64,000 nt of DNA from Rubrivivax sp. (GCA_020852865.1 JADYZZ010000073.1:1-64000); one strand, 5' to 3'. Shown: positions 1-10,185, counted from the first letter of the stretch. Numbers and translations are program-made. Notes: a model not told the origin generated them from the letters alone.

Positions 1-545
<545 letters not shown>

Positions 546-558
546 CGTGATCTCCAGG

Positions 559-1098
559 CTACGCCGTGAGGGCGGCCTTCATCTGTTCGAGACGCGCCTT
601 GACCGAGGTGTCGAGCACCTCGTCGCCGACCTGCACGCGGATGCCGCCGATCAGCTCGGGCGCTGCACGCACGGTCGGGTTGAGCTTGCAGCCGAAGCGC
701 CGCTCGAGCACGGCCAGCGTGTCGGCCAGTTGCGCCAGGCCGAGCGGAAAGGCGCTTTCGATGACGGCGTCGCGCACGCCGACCTGCGCGTTCACGAGCT
801 CGCCGAATTGGCGCGCGATGGCCGGCAGCGCCGCCAGGCGCCGGTGGTCGAGCACCGCGCGCAGCAGATTGACGACCTTGGGGTCGAACGCCAGGCTCTT
901 TTGCAGCGCGATGCCGGCGATGAGGTCGAACAGCTGCAGCGCCGAGACCTTGGGGTTGCCGGCGAAGGCGAGCAGCCCGGGGTCGGAGGCGAGCGCCGCC
1001 AGCGCGGCGAGCTGCTCCTTGAACGCTGCGCCCTGGCCGCCCGAGGCCTTGAACAAGGCCTCGGCGTAGGGGCGCGCGATGGTGGCCAGCTCGGCCAT
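559..1098 (-). CDS. atpH: ATP synthase F1 subunit delta
   Basis: Delta subunit, the top part of the peripheral stalk linking F1 to the b subunits. It has 179 residues, close to the usual 175-180, starting [16 protein letters not shown], the standard delta N-terminus. The C-terminal half carries the conserved stretch [20 protein letters not shown] that contacts the b subunit. The start codon lies 2 nt beyond the atpF stop (1101), so translation is probably coupled. Gene order and length leave little doubt about identity. Confidence 0.96.
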   Translation of the reverse strand: MAELATIARPYAEALFKASGGQGAAFKEQLAALAALASDPGLLAFAGNPKVSALQLFDLIAGIALQKSLAFDPKVVNLLRAVLDHRRLAALPAIARQFGELVNAQVGVRDAVIESAFPLGLAQLADTLAVLERRFGCKLNPTVRAAPELIGGIRVQVGDEVLDTSVKARLEQMKAALTA

Positions 1099-1100
1099 GG

Positions 1101-1571
1101 TCAGAGCTCCGCCTCGAGCCGGCCCAGCAGCTCGGCGTGCACGCCGGCATCGACTTCCTTGCGCAGGATCTGCTCGGCGCCGCGCACGGCAAGCGCCGCG
1201 ACCTGGTCGCGCAGCACTGCGCGCGCCTTCACCGACTCCTGCTCGGCCTCGGCACGCGCCGCGGCGATGATCTTGGCGCCTTCTTCGGCGGCGCGCGCCT
1301 TGGCTTCCTCGATCATCTGCTGTGCCAGCCGCTCGGCGTCGGCCAGGCGGCGCGCGGCATCGTCGCGCGCCGCCGAGAGCTGCTGCTCGACGCGCTTGTC
1401 CGCGGCGGCCAGGTCGGCCTTGGCCTTGTCGGCCGCCGACAGCCCTTCGGCGATCTTCGCGGCGCGGTCGTCGAGCGCGCGCGCGATCGGCGGCCAGATG
1501 AACTTCATCGTGAACCAGACCAGGATCAGGAGCACGATCATCTGGATGATCAGTGTCGCGTTGATGCTCAC
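1101..1571 (-). CDS. atpF: ATP synthase Fo subunit b
   Basis: Peripheral-stalk subunit b. I chose the GTG at 1571, which gives 156 residues, the normal size for this subunit. It has a GAGGAAG ribosome-binding site about 7 nt upstream, whereas an upstream ATG at 1634 would add an Arg-rich tail not typical of the family. The protein has one N-terminal membrane helix (about residues 5-25, [13 protein letters not shown]) followed by a long charged, Ala-rich coiled coil (residues 30-150). It lies between atpE and atpH, as expected for the operon. Confidence 0.95.
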   Translation of the reverse strand: MSINATLIIQMIVLLILVWFTMKFIWPPIARALDDRAAKIAEGLSAADKAKADLAAADKRVEQQLSAARDDAARRLADAERLAQQMIEEAKARAAEEGAKIIAAARAEAEQESVKARAVLRDQVAALAVRGAEQILRKEVDAGVHAELLGRLEAEL

Positions 1572-1662
1572 TTGAGTCTTCCTCGAAACGCTGCGGGAGG
1601 CGGCGCACCCGCACCGGGCGCGCCGCCGCGTCACGTGGCCGCGGCCGGGCCGCGGCCGGCGA

Positions 1663-1935
<273 letters not shown>

Positions 1936-1994
1936 CTAGTGGCGAAGGTTATTGGAGGAAGGAGGAAACGAAGGCGCCCGCTGCCGCGCCGCTT

Positions 1995-2840
1995 TCAGTG
2001 CGAGTCGTGCGCCTGGCCGACATAGACCAGCGCGAGCATCATGAACACGAAGGCCTGCAGCAGGATGATCAGGATGTGGAAGATGGCCCAGAAGGTGCCG
2101 GCGACGATGTGGCCGATGGTGAGCGGGATGCCCACTGCCGAGAAGAAGGCGCCGCCCATGAGCGCGATGAGCAGGAAGACCAGCTCGCCCGCGTACATGT
2201 TGCCGAACAACCGCATGCCGTGGCTCACCGTCTTGGCCACGAACTCGATCAGCTGCATCATGAAGTTGAACGGATAGAGCAGCACGTGGTTGCCGAAGGG
2301 CGCCGTGAACAGCTCGTGCAGCCAGCCGCCCAGGCCCTTGATCTTGACGTTGTAGTACAGGCTGATCAGCAGCACGGTGAGCGACATCGCCATCGTCGCC
2401 GACAGGTCGGCCGTCGGCACGACGCGCATGTAGGCACCGTGGTCGCCGCGCGCCGCCTGCCAGGCCGAGGGCAGCAGGTCGACCGGCAGCAGGTCCATCG
2501 CGTTGAGCAGCGTGATCCAGACGAACAGCACGAGTGCGAGCGGCGCGACGAAGCGCCGGCTCTCCTCGTTGCGGACGATGCCCTTGGCCTGCGTGTCGAC
2601 CATCTCGACGAGGAATTCCACCGCCGCCTGCAGCCGCCCCGGCACGCCCGAGCTCATGCGCACGGCCACGCGCCACATCACGAAGCAGCCGACGATGCCC
2701 AGCAGCAGCGAGTAGCCGATGGTGTCGAGGTTGACGGTCCAGAAGCCCGAGCCGACCTGCCAATGGTGCAGGTGGTGGTTGATGTAGTCGCCGGCGCTGA
2801 GGCCGGCGACGGCCGCCTCGCTTGCTGCTTGTGCTGACAT
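1995..2840 (-). CDS. atpB: ATP synthase Fo subunit a
   Basis: Subunit a, which forms the two proton half-channels next to the c ring. It has 281 residues and is multi-spanning. The essential arginine is Arg210 in SHGMRLFGNMYAGE, at the same number as in Escherichia coli by my count. The protein ends with hydrophobic helices and the tail GQAHDSH. It is the second gene of the minus-strand operon, behind atpI. There is a gap of about 70 nt to atpE (1927-1994), in which I see no gene. Confidence 0.96.
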   Translation of the reverse strand: MSAQAASEAAVAGLSAGDYINHHLHHWQVGSGFWTVNLDTIGYSLLLGIVGCFVMWRVAVRMSSGVPGRLQAAVEFLVEMVDTQAKGIVRNEESRRFVAPLALVLFVWITLLNAMDLLPVDLLPSAWQAARGDHGAYMRVVPTADLSATMAMSLTVLLISLYYNVKIKGLGGWLHELFTAPFGNHVLLYPFNFMMQLIEFVAKTVSHGMRLFGNMYAGELVFLLIALMGGAFFSAVGIPLTIGHIVAGTFWAIFHILIILLQAFVFMMLALVYVGQAHDSH

Positions 2841-2871
2841 CTGGAACGCGCCCTCTGCTGAACTTCCCGGC

Positions 2872-3390
2872 CTAGGCCTTCGGCGGCCGCCCGCTGCGCG
2901 AAGGTCGCCACAGCAAGGCCAGCCAGTACACCTGCATGCCCAGCGCCAGAGCGACCAGCAAGGCCGGCCAGCTCAGCGCCTGCACGATCTTCGGGGCCAG
3001 CATCAGCATCGCCACCGAAACCGCGATCTTCACCCCTTCCCACAACACGAAGCTGACGGCACTGCTGCCCAGCGACATGCGGCTCGAAGGGCTGGTCATG
3101 CCGCGCGCCATCAGGGCGCTCGGCAGCACCACGCAGCCCGCGCCGTACAGCGCCGACCATGCCGCCCCCGCCGAGCCGGCGAACCAGCCCGCCACAGGCG
3201 CGACCAGGGCGCCGAGCGCTGCCTGCGCCGCGACCACGCGCCACGGCGACAGCGCCGGTGCACGCTCGCGCAGGGCCTGCGCCTGCTCCCTCGTCAGCGC
3301 CCGGTGCCGAGGCTCGGGCGGCTCGGCCGCGCCGTCGTCGGATGCCCATCGTCTGCTGCGGTCGGCCAGTGGTTCGGACGCGATCGCCAT
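2872..3390 (-). CDS. atpI: ATP synthase subunit I (assembly factor)
   Basis: Membrane protein encoded at the head of many bacterial atp operons; the family helps assemble the c ring or handles magnesium. It has 172 residues: a polar, Arg-rich N-terminus (1-50), then four likely membrane helices (about 52-70, 74-95, 110-130, 138-160). The family is poorly conserved, so the call rests on position directly upstream of atpB and on topology. A perfect TATAAT -10 box lies about 50 nt upstream of the ATG. Confidence 0.85.
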   Translation of the reverse strand: MAIASEPLADRSRRWASDDGAAEPPEPRHRALTREQAQALRERAPALSPWRVVAAQAALGALVAPVAGWFAGSAGAAWSALYGAGCVVLPSALMARGMTSPSSRMSLGSSAVSFVLWEGVKIAVSVAMLMLAPKIVQALSWPALLVALALGMQVYWLALLWRPSRSGRPPKA

Positions 3391-3437
3391 CTCGACGGTG
3401 CAGCTCGTTCTTCGTTCGGGGCGGGCAAAGCCGCGGG

Positions 3438-3443
3438 ATTATA
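3438..3443 (-). promoter_or_regulatory. Probable -10 box of the atp operon promoter
   Basis: On the minus strand this hexamer reads TATAAT, a perfect sigma-70 -10 element, rare in such GC-rich DNA. It lies 48 nt upstream of the atpI start. No good -35 match sits at 16-18 nt (the region reads GGGGCA or CGGGGC), so the promoter may depend on an extended context or an activator. The rest of the 258-nt gap 3391-3648 also holds the divergent start of the DsbD-type gene; no other feature is visible. Confidence 0.5.
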
Positions 3444-3648
3444 CGAAGAAACCCGAACTGCCCCGGCGCGGCGCGCCGGCGACGCTTGCGAGCCGCGGCG
3501 GCGACCGCCTCGCGCCGCCGGCGTCCGGGACCGGGCGCGGGGAATTGACGGCGCGCGTCACCGCCGGGCCGCGGATGTGGTTTGATTGCGGCCTTTGCGT
3601 TTGCACCGAGCGCCGGAACCGCGAGGCGGTGCCCCGATCGAATCCGCG

Positions 3649-5814
3649 ATGATCTCCTCCAAGCATGTTGCGCGGCTGCTGGCAGGGCCGGTGGCCCTGC
3701 TGGTGTGCGCCGCGGCCGCGGCACAGCCGGCCGCGGCGGTGGTCAGCACGCCGCAGGTGCGCGCCGAACTGGTGGCGCACGCGCCCGAGGGCGTGGCAGC
3801 GGGCAAGCCGCTGCGGCTCGGGCTGAAGCTCGAGCACCAGCGCGACTGGCATACCTACTGGAAGAACCCGGGCGACTCGGGCCTGCCGACCACGCTCGCG
3901 TGGACGCTGCCCGCCGGCGTGACGGCCGGGCCGATCGAGTGGCCGACGCCGCGGCGGCTGCCGATCGGGCCGCTGCTCAATTACGGCTACGACGGCACGG
4001 TGCTGCTGCCGGTGGCCGTGCAGGTGCCCGCGGACTTTGCCGCCGAGACCCTGCCCGTCAGGCTGCACGCCGAATGGCTGGTGTGCAAGGATCTGTGCAT
4101 TCCCGAGGCGGGCGACTTCGTGCTCGAGTTGCCCGCGCGCGCGGCCACCGCCGGGCACGCCGCCTTGTTCGAAGCCACGCGGGCAGCGCTGCCCAGGCCG
4201 GGGGCGGGCCTCCAGGCCAGTGCCGAGGTGCAGGCCGATGCGCTCGTCGTGCGCGTGACCGGTCTGCCGGCCTCGTGGACAGGCCGAGCGCTCGCCTTCT
4301 TCCCCGAGACGCCCGGCGTGCTGCACAACGCCGCCAAGCCCGAGACGCGCTGGAGCGGCGCCGAGTGGACGGCGCGTCTCGCGCTCGACCCGCATCGCAC
4401 CGAGGCCCCGGCCACGCTGCCGGCCGTGCTGGCAGCCGAGGGGCAGGCCGCAGGGCTGGAGACATCGGTTGCCGTGAAGGGCCCCTGGCCGCCGCTGCCC
4501 TCGGCCCAGGCGGCGGCGCCCGCGGCCGACGCACGTGCCGCGACCGAGCCGGGCGCGCCGGGCGCCGGTGCGTACGCCGAGCCCCCGCGCCAGGTCCCGC
4601 TCGGGCTGGGCCTGGCGCTCGTGCTCGCACTCGGGGGCGGCATGCTGCTCAACCTCATGCCCTGCGTGTTCCCGGTGCTCTCGCTCAAGGTGCTCGGCTT
4701 CGCGCGGCATGCCGCCGACCGGCGCGCGCTGCTCGGCGGCGGTCTGGCCTACACGGCCGGCGTGATCGTCTCGTTCGTTGCGCTGGCCGCGCTGATGCTC
4801 GCGTTGCGCGCCGGCGGCGAGCAGATCGGCTGGGGTTTCCAGCTGCAGTCGCCCTGGTTCGTGGCGGCGCTGGCGGTGCTGTTCACGCTGATCGGCCTCA
4901 ACCTGGCCGGCGTCTTCGAGCTCGGCAGCGTCTTGCCCGGCACCTGGCTGGCGGCACGCGCCCGGCACCCGATCGCCGACGCCTTGCTGACCGGCGTGCT
5001 GGCCGTGGCGGTTGCTTCGCCCTGCACGGCGCCGTTCATGGGCGCCGCGCTCGGCCTGGCGGTGACGCTGCCTGCGGCGCAGGCGCTGGCGGTGTTCTTC
5101 GCGCTCGGCCTGGGCATGGCGCTGCCGTATCTGGCGGCGAGCGCCTGGCCGGCGCTGGCCGCCAGGCTGCCGCGTCCGGGCGCCTGGATGGCGCACTTCA
5201 AGGTGCTGATGGCCTTCGCGATGTTCGCTGCCGTCGTCTGGCTGGTCTGGGTGCTCGGCCAGCAGGTCGGCGTCGACGGCGCAGCGACGCTGCTCGGCGT
5301 GCTCGTGGCGGTGGCCTTCGCCGCCTGGGCGCTCGGTTCGGCCTCGCTCGGGCGGGCGGCGCGGCGCGGCTTCGGCGCCGCCGCGCTGCTGCTGGTGGCG
5401 GCGGCGCTGTTCTGGGCCCTGCCCTCGTGGCGCCACGAGGCGGCGGCACGCACCAGCGCGGCCGGCGAGCGCTGGCAGCCCTGGTCTGGCGAGCGCGTGG
5501 CGCAGGCGCTGGCCGAAGGCCGGCCGGTGTTCGTCGACTTCACCGCCGCCTGGTGCGTGACCTGCCAGTTCAACAAGCGCACGACGCTCGGGCGCGACGA
5601 GGTGCTCGACGCCTTCGCCGGCAAGCGCGTGCTGCTGCTGCGCGCCGACTGGACGCGCCGCGACGCGGCCATCAGTGCCGAGCTGGCGCGCCTGGCGCGC
5701 AGCGGCGTGCCGGTGTACGCGCTGTACGCACCCGGCGGCGGCGCGCCGACGCTGCTGAGCGAAATCCCGAGCGTCGACGAGATCAGGCGCGCGCTCGCGG
5801 CGCTGCCGTCCTGA
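3649..5814 (+). CDS. DsbD/ScsB-type membrane thiol:disulfide reductase
   Basis: Transfers electrons from cytoplasmic thioredoxin across the inner membrane to periplasmic thiol partners. It has 721 residues. There is a signal peptide at about 1-30 (start MISSKHVAR chosen because it opens the signal sequence; an in-frame ATG 63 nt upstream would bury it). The periplasmic N-domain has a Cys146-x3-Cys150 pair (CKDLC). The membrane core (about 320-600) has one cysteine in each half, Cys339 in MPCVFP and Cys459 in SPCTAPF. The C-terminal thioredoxin domain has Cys636-Val-Thr-Cys639. All three redox centres are intact. The N-domain resembles the ScsB/DipZ branch more than classic DsbD, so no symbol is given. 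Its stop abuts the convergent glpD stop with no spacer. Confidence 0.9.
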   Translation: MISSKHVARLLAGPVALLVCAAAAAQPAAAVVSTPQVRAELVAHAPEGVAAGKPLRLGLKLEHQRDWHTYWKNPGDSGLPTTLAWTLPAGVTAGPIEWPTPRRLPIGPLLNYGYDGTVLLPVAVQVPADFAAETLPVRLHAEWLVCKDLCIPEAGDFVLELPARAATAGHAALFEATRAALPRPGAGLQASAEVQADALVVRVTGLPASWTGRALAFFPETPGVLHNAAKPETRWSGAEWTARLALDPHRTEAPATLPAVLAAEGQAAGLETSVAVKGPWPPLPSAQAAAPAADARAATEPGAPGAGAYAEPPRQVPLGLGLALVLALGGGMLLNLMPCVFPVLSLKVLGFARHAADRRALLGGGLAYTAGVIVSFVALAALMLALRAGGEQIGWGFQLQSPWFVAALAVLFTLIGLNLAGVFELGSVLPGTWLAARARHPIADALLTGVLAVAVASPCTAPFMGAALGLAVTLPAAQALAVFFALGLGMALPYLAASAWPALAARLPRPGAWMAHFKVLMAFAMFAAVVWLVWVLGQQVGVDGAATLLGVLVAVAFAAWALGSASLGRAARRGFGAAALLLVAAALFWALPSWRHEAAARTSAAGERWQPWSGERVAQALAEGRPVFVDFTAAWCVTCQFNKRTTLGRDEVLDAFAGKRVLLLRADWTRRDAAISAELARLARSGVPVYALYAPGGGAPTLLSEIPSVDEIRRALAALPS

Positions 5815-7401
5815 TCAGGGCGCGCGCGCGTACTGCGCCGCGAGCTGCGCGAAGGCGGCGTCGTCCACCCGTCGTCCGAGTTCCTGCTGCAGCAGCGCGG
5901 CCACCTCGGGCCCCAGGCGGGCGGCCGCGGCGGCGTCGAGGAAGAGCAGCCGTGAGCGGCGCGCCAGCACGTCGGCGACCTCGCGCGCGAACTCGTAGCG
6001 TGCGGCAAAGCGCACCATCGCCTCGCTCAAGCCGCCCTGGCCGGTCTCGGGGTCGCGCCAGAGCCAGCGCTCGGCGCCCGGCAGGCTGCGCAGCAGCGCG
6101 GCTTCGCTGCCGTAGAGGTGCTCGCCGGGCGGCTCGGCCAGCGGACGACCCGGACCCGCGCCGACCAGCGGCAGTTTCATCGTCACGCCGCCGGGCCGCT
6201 CGGGCAGCAGGCCGGCGGCCATGGCGTGCGCGAGCACGTCCTCGGCCATTGCGCGGTAGGTGGTCCACTTGCCGCCGGTCACCGTGACCAGGCCCGAGCG
6301 GCCGACGACCACGGTGTGCTCGCGCGACAGCGTCTTGGTGTTCTCGCCGTCGTCGCCGGCATGCTTGACGAGCGGGCGCAGGCCGACCCAGACCGAACGC
6401 ACCTCGGCGCGCGTCGGCGCGCGCGCCAGGTAGCGGCCGGCCTCGCCGAGGATGAACTCGACCTCGGCGTGGAACGGCGCGGGCTCGCGCACGATGTCCT
6501 CGCGCGGCGTGTCGGTGGTGCCGAGGATGACCTTGCCGAGCCAGGGCACGGCAAAGAGCACGCGTCCGTCGGCCGTCTTGGGCACCATCAGTGCGTGCGT
6601 GCCGGGCAGGAAGGCGCGGTCGACGACGAGGTGCACGCCCTGGCTCGGCGCCACCATCGGTGCGCGCGCCGGCGCGCCGACGTCGCGGTCCATGTCGCGC
6701 AGCGCGTCGACCCACACGCCGGTGGCGTTGACGACGCAGCGTGCACGCAGCTCGCGGCGCTCGCCCGTCTCGCCGTCTTCGGCCACCACCCCGTGCACGC
6801 GACCGCCTTCGCGCAGCAGGGCCACGACGGGCATGTGGTTGAGAACGAGCGCGCCGCGTGCGGCGGCGCTGCGCGCCAGCGCGACGGCCACGCGCGCGTC
6901 GTCGAACTGGCCGTCCCAGTAGCGCACGCCGCCGGCCAGCCCCGTGCGCCGCACCGTCGGCAGGGCCTCGACGGTGCCGGCGGCCGACAGCCACTGCGTG
7001 CGGCCCAGGCCGCGCGCGCCGGCCAGCAGGTCGTACATCTTCAGGCCGATGCCGTAGAAGGGCTGCTCCCACAGGTGGTAGGCCGGGACCACGAATGCCA
7101 GCCGCTGCGCCAGGTGCGGCGCGTTGGCCAGCAGCACGCTGCGCTCGTGCAGCGCCTCGCGCACGAGGCCGATGTCGCCCTGCGCCAGGTAGCGCACGCC
7201 GCCATGCACGAGCTTGGTGGCGCGCGAGCTGGTGCCCGCGGAGAAATCGGTCGCTTCGAGCAGCACCGTGGCCAGGCCGCGTGCCGCCGCGTCGAGCGCC
7301 ACGCCCAGTCCGGTGGCGCCGCCGCCCACGACGACGAGATCCCAGTCGCGGCGCTCGGCGAGGCGCGCCAGCAGTTCGGTGCGGGGCAGCGGCGTGGACA
7401 T
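5815..7401 (-). CDS. glpD: Aerobic glycerol-3-phosphate dehydrogenase
   Basis: FAD-dependent, membrane-associated enzyme oxidising sn-glycerol 3-phosphate to dihydroxyacetone phosphate and passing electrons to quinone. It has 528 residues from the ATG at 7401 (MSTPLPRTELL). An in-frame ATG at 7488 would add 29 Pro/Ala-rich residues and has no ribosome-binding site. The FAD-binding GGGATG motif is at residues 26-31. Other family signatures are TSSRATKLVHGGVRYL shortly after it, TGVWVDALRD, and TGGKWTTYRAMAED near the middle-C terminus. No glpFKR genes lie beside it, so it is apparently a lone gene here. Confidence 0.93.
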   Translation of the reverse strand: MSTPLPRTELLARLAERRDWDLVVVGGGATGLGVALDAAARGLATVLLEATDFSAGTSSRATKLVHGGVRYLAQGDIGLVREALHERSVLLANAPHLAQRLAFVVPAYHLWEQPFYGIGLKMYDLLAGARGLGRTQWLSAAGTVEALPTVRRTGLAGGVRYWDGQFDDARVAVALARSAAARGALVLNHMPVVALLREGGRVHGVVAEDGETGERRELRARCVVNATGVWVDALRDMDRDVGAPARAPMVAPSQGVHLVVDRAFLPGTHALMVPKTADGRVLFAVPWLGKVILGTTDTPREDIVREPAPFHAEVEFILGEAGRYLARAPTRAEVRSVWVGLRPLVKHAGDDGENTKTLSREHTVVVGRSGLVTVTGGKWTTYRAMAEDVLAHAMAAGLLPERPGGVTMKLPLVGAGPGRPLAEPPGEHLYGSEAALLRSLPGAERWLWRDPETGQGGLSEAMVRFAARYEFAREVADVLARRSRLLFLDAAAAARLGPEVAALLQQELGRRVDDAAFAQLAAQYARAP

Positions 7402-7525
7402 CGTCTGGCTCTCGGCGGCGGCCGGCGGGTCGTTCGCGGGCGCCGGGGGCGCGCACGACTTCGGGTCGACAGCGCGATGATGCCGCATGCGCCGGCGGCC
7501 ATCCGGCGCGGGGCGCCGGCCTCGC

Positions 7526-8032
7526 TCAGCGCCTGCGGGCCGGCGCGTCGAGGTCGACCTTCAGGTAATGCGCCCCGGCGATCGGGTTGAAGTAGAAGGG
7601 CGGGATCTCCTCGAACCCGAGCGAGGCGTACAGGCCGCGCGCCGCCTCCATGTCGTCGAGCGTGTCGAGCAGCATCGAGCGGTAGCCGGCGCGCGTGGCG
7701 TGGTCCATCAGCGCCTGCGCCAGACGCCGCCCGAGTCCTAGGCCGCGGTGCGCCTCGCGCACGTACAGGCGCTTCATCTCGCAGGCGTTGGGGTAGTCGA
7801 CGTCGGCCCGCGGCCGCAGCGCGCCGCAGCCGGCCGGCGCGCCGTCGACGAGCGCGAGCAGCAGTGCGCCCGCCGGCGGCGCGTAATCGCCGGGCAGTTC
7901 GGCCAACTCGCGCTCGAAGTCCTGGAAGCCGAGGTCGACGCCGAGCGACGCGGCATAGGCGCGCATCAAGCTGCGCGCCGCTTCGATCTGGGCGGGTGTC
8001 TCGGCGACGACGATGCGGATCTTGCGCTGCAC
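7526..8032 (-). CDS. GNAT family N-acetyltransferase
   Basis: Acetyl-CoA-dependent acyltransferase of unknown substrate. It has 168 residues with one GNAT fold. The acetyl-CoA pyrophosphate loop RGLGLG is at about 96-101, preceded by the beta-4 strand MKRLYV. The C-terminal part (ARGLYASLGFEEIPPFYFNP) is typical of small-molecule GNATs of the PhnO/YitI-like kind. It shares the strand of the following cytochrome b gene (gap about 20 nt), but no functional link is evident. Confidence 0.85.
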   Translation of the reverse strand: MQRKIRIVVAETPAQIEAARSLMRAYAASLGVDLGFQDFERELAELPGDYAPPAGALLLALVDGAPAGCGALRPRADVDYPNACEMKRLYVREAHRGLGLGRRLAQALMDHATRAGYRSMLLDTLDDMEAARGLYASLGFEEIPPFYFNPIAGAHYLKVDLDAPARRR

Positions 8033-8054
8033 GACGCGCGGCGAGCGGACGCCC

Positions 8055-8789
8055 TCAAGTGCCCAGGCTCGCTACCCAGGCCGCGGCGGCGGCGCAGGCG
8101 AGCACCAGCACGAGCGCGAACAGGCGCTGCGCCGTGCCGTCGGCCGAGGCCGGAACGCCCCGCGGCAGCCGCTTGTCGCCGGTGATCATCGGCGGCACGA
8201 GGTCGCGGCGCTTCTTCACGCGGTAGTAGACGATCGCCGCCACGTGCAGGACAACGAGCGCGACGATGAGCTTGCTGCCCCAATGCTTGTGCCAGGAGGT
8301 GGCCGCCAGCGCGGTGGCGTTGGCGACGAAGCGGTTCAGCGGCCCGGTGTTGGCGATCTCGTCGTCGGCGACGAGGCCCGTGCCCACCTGCAGCGCGAGC
8401 AGCAGCAGCATCGCCAGCACCGACAGGCTGCCCAGCGGGCTGTGGCCCACCTCGGCGTGCTCCTCGGGCCGGGCGCGGCCGCGCAGGTAGCGCAGCAAGC
8501 GCCCCGGGCCCGGCACGAAGGTCGAAAAGCGCGACCAGTGCCCGCCGACGAAGCCCCAGAGCAGCCGGAAGGCCAGCAGCGCGAGCGCGAGGTAGCCGAG
8601 CCGGAAATGCCAGGCCAGCGCATTGCCGCCGATCTTGGCCGTCACCACCGAGCCGACGATGGACGCGGCGATGACCCAGTGGAACAGGCGCGTCGGCAGA
8701 TCCCACACGCGCACCGCGACGGCGGCGTCCGGGGGGGCGGTCGCGCCGGTGCGGATGGGTCCGGGGGTACTCACGGCAGGCGCAACCAT
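8055..8789 (-). CDS. Cytochrome b561-type membrane protein
   Basis: Di-heme b-type cytochrome of the cytochrome b/b6 (Ni-hydrogenase/b561) family, passing electrons between quinone and a periplasmic partner. It has 244 residues and four core membrane helices. Candidate heme ligands are the His in RLFHWVIA (first helix), the His in AWHFRLGY (second) and the His in VVLHVAAIVYY (fourth), plus a C-terminal single helix (about 220-240). It is divergent from the cytochrome c' gene at 8949, a common pairing in Burkholderiales in which the b cytochrome reduces the small soluble c cytochrome. Confidence 0.85.
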   Translation of the reverse strand: MVAPAVSTPGPIRTGATAPPDAAVAVRVWDLPTRLFHWVIAASIVGSVVTAKIGGNALAWHFRLGYLALALLAFRLLWGFVGGHWSRFSTFVPGPGRLLRYLRGRARPEEHAEVGHSPLGSLSVLAMLLLLALQVGTGLVADDEIANTGPLNRFVANATALAATSWHKHWGSKLIVALVVLHVAAIVYYRVKKRRDLVPPMITGDKRLPRGVPASADGTAQRLFALVLVLACAAAAAWVASLGT

Positions 8790-8948
8790 ACCGCGCTTTT
8801 TGCCCCGGCGGACCGAGGGTCATCGGCGCGCGCCGCAGTCCTGCGCCGGGCGAAGAGCCTCGGTACACTCGCCGCCCCGGTCGACCACGACGAGGGCGCG
8901 GCGCGGCAGCCGCGTCCGTCGATCACCAACCCAAGAAGGATGTGCCGC

Positions 8949-9407
8949 ATGAACCGATTCCTGCTCGCTTGCTCCGCCACGCTGGCCGGCCTCGTCGTCG
9001 CCCTGCCCGCGGCGGCGCAGTTCCAGAAGCCCGAGGACGCCGTCAAGTACCGCGAGAGCGTGATGTACGTGATGGCCAATCACGTCGGCCGCATCGGCGC
9101 GATGGTGCAGGGCCGCGTGCCGTACGACGCGGCGGCGGCGACGCAGAACGCCGAGATCGTCGCCACGCTGTCGCAGCTGCCCTTCGTCGGCTTCGTCGAA
9201 GGCACCGCGGGCACGGGCAAGGGCCGCGCCTCGGCCAAGATATGGAGCGAGCGCGCCAAGTTCGACGCCGCGGCCAAGCACATGCAGGAAGAGGTCGCCA
9301 AGCTCGTCGTCGCCGCGCGCACCAACAGCCTGGACAACGTGAAGGCCGCCTTCGGCAACGTCGGTCAGGCCTGCAAGGGCTGCCACGACAACTTCCGCAA
9401 TCCCTGA
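8949..9407 (+). CDS. Cytochrome c' (class II, four-helix, high-spin)
   Basis: Periplasmic four-helix-bundle c-type cytochrome; the family binds NO/CO and may protect against nitrosative stress. It has 152 residues with a clear signal peptide (about 1-23, ending LPAAAQ). The heme site is CKGCH at the extreme C-terminus (Cys142, Cys145, His146), the hallmark of class II cytochromes. The ATG at 8949 is preceded at good distance by AAGAAGG; an ATG three codons upstream overlaps that site. The 159-nt gap to the divergent b561 gene must hold both promoters. Confidence 0.93.
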   Translation: MNRFLLACSATLAGLVVALPAAAQFQKPEDAVKYRESVMYVMANHVGRIGAMVQGRVPYDAAAATQNAEIVATLSQLPFVGFVEGTAGTGKGRASAKIWSERAKFDAAAKHMQEEVAKLVVAARTNSLDNVKAAFGNVGQACKGCHDNFRNP

Positions 9408-9419
9408 GGCGCACGGCGC

Positions 9420-9456
9420 GCGCCTGCGCGGCGGCGCGGGTGCGCCGCGCAGGCGC
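9420..9456. terminator. Shared hairpin between two convergent genes
   Basis: A perfect 14-bp stem (arms 9420-9433 and 9443-9456) with a 9-nt loop fills the gap between the cytochrome c' stop (9407) and the stop of the convergent editing-protein gene (9457). It has no T-run on either side, so it is not a classical intrinsic terminator. Its position and strength still suggest a two-way terminator or transcript-end stabiliser. Confidence 0.5.
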
Positions 9457-10185
9457 TCAGCGCGCGGCGGCCTCGGCCAGGCCGAGCACGACCCTGCGCG
9501 TCATGGCGCTCTTCTTCTCGATCCGCGTCACGACCACGGCGCCGACCGCGGCGGTGTCGGCCACATGCGTGCCGCCGCAGGGCTGCAGGTCGACGCCCTC
9601 GATGTCGATCACGCGCACGCGGCCCAGGCCGCGCGGGGGCTGCACGCTCATGCTGCGCACGAGCCCGGGGTTGGCGTCGAGCTCGGCCTCGTCGATCCAG
9701 CGCATGCGCACCGGATGCGCCTCGGCCACCAGGCGCGCCAGACCGCGGTTGAGCTCGTCCTTGTCGAGCGGTTCGGTCATGTGGAAGTCCAGCCGCGCGT
9801 ATTGCGCCGTGATCGAGCAGCCGTCCACCGGGCGCGGCACGAGCGCGCACAGCAGGTGTGTCGCCGTGTGAAAGCGCATGTGGGCGCGGCGGCGCAGCGC
9901 GTCGACCTGCGCCGTGACGCGTGTGCCGACAGCGAGAGGGGCGAGGTCGGCGCCGGCGGCGGCGACATGCACGATGGTGCCGGCGCGTTGCGGGTGCTTG
10001 CGCGTGTCGGCGATGGGCACGACGGCGCCGTCGGCGGTGCTCAGCGTGCCGGCGTCGCCGGCCTGGCCGCCGCCCAGCGGGTAGAACACGGTGCGATCGA
10101 GCACGATGCCCGCCTCGTCCAGCGCGACCACGGTGGCCGTGCATGCGAGCAGCGCGGCGTCGTTGCGGAACAGCTCTTCGGTCAT
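9457..10185 (-). CDS. AlaX-type alanyl-tRNA editing protein
   Basis: Free-standing homologue of the alanyl-tRNA synthetase editing domain; hydrolyses mischarged Ser- or Gly-tRNA(Ala). It has 242 residues from the ATG at 10185, which has a GGAGGG ribosome-binding site. The zinc-binding set is complete: HTATH (His106, His110) and CGGTH (Cys203, His207). The N-terminal FYPLGGGQAGDAG motif is that of the longer AlaX-M/L forms. The gene converges on cytochrome c' across a hairpin. Confidence 0.9.
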   Translation of the reverse strand: MTEELFRNDAALLACTATVVALDEAGIVLDRTVFYPLGGGQAGDAGTLSTADGAVVPIADTRKHPQRAGTIVHVAAAGADLAPLAVGTRVTAQVDALRRRAHMRFHTATHLLCALVPRPVDGCSITAQYARLDFHMTEPLDKDELNRGLARLVAEAHPVRMRWIDEAELDANPGLVRSMSVQPPRGLGRVRVIDIEGVDLQPCGGTHVADTAAVGAVVVTRIEKKSAMTRRVVLGLAEAAAR

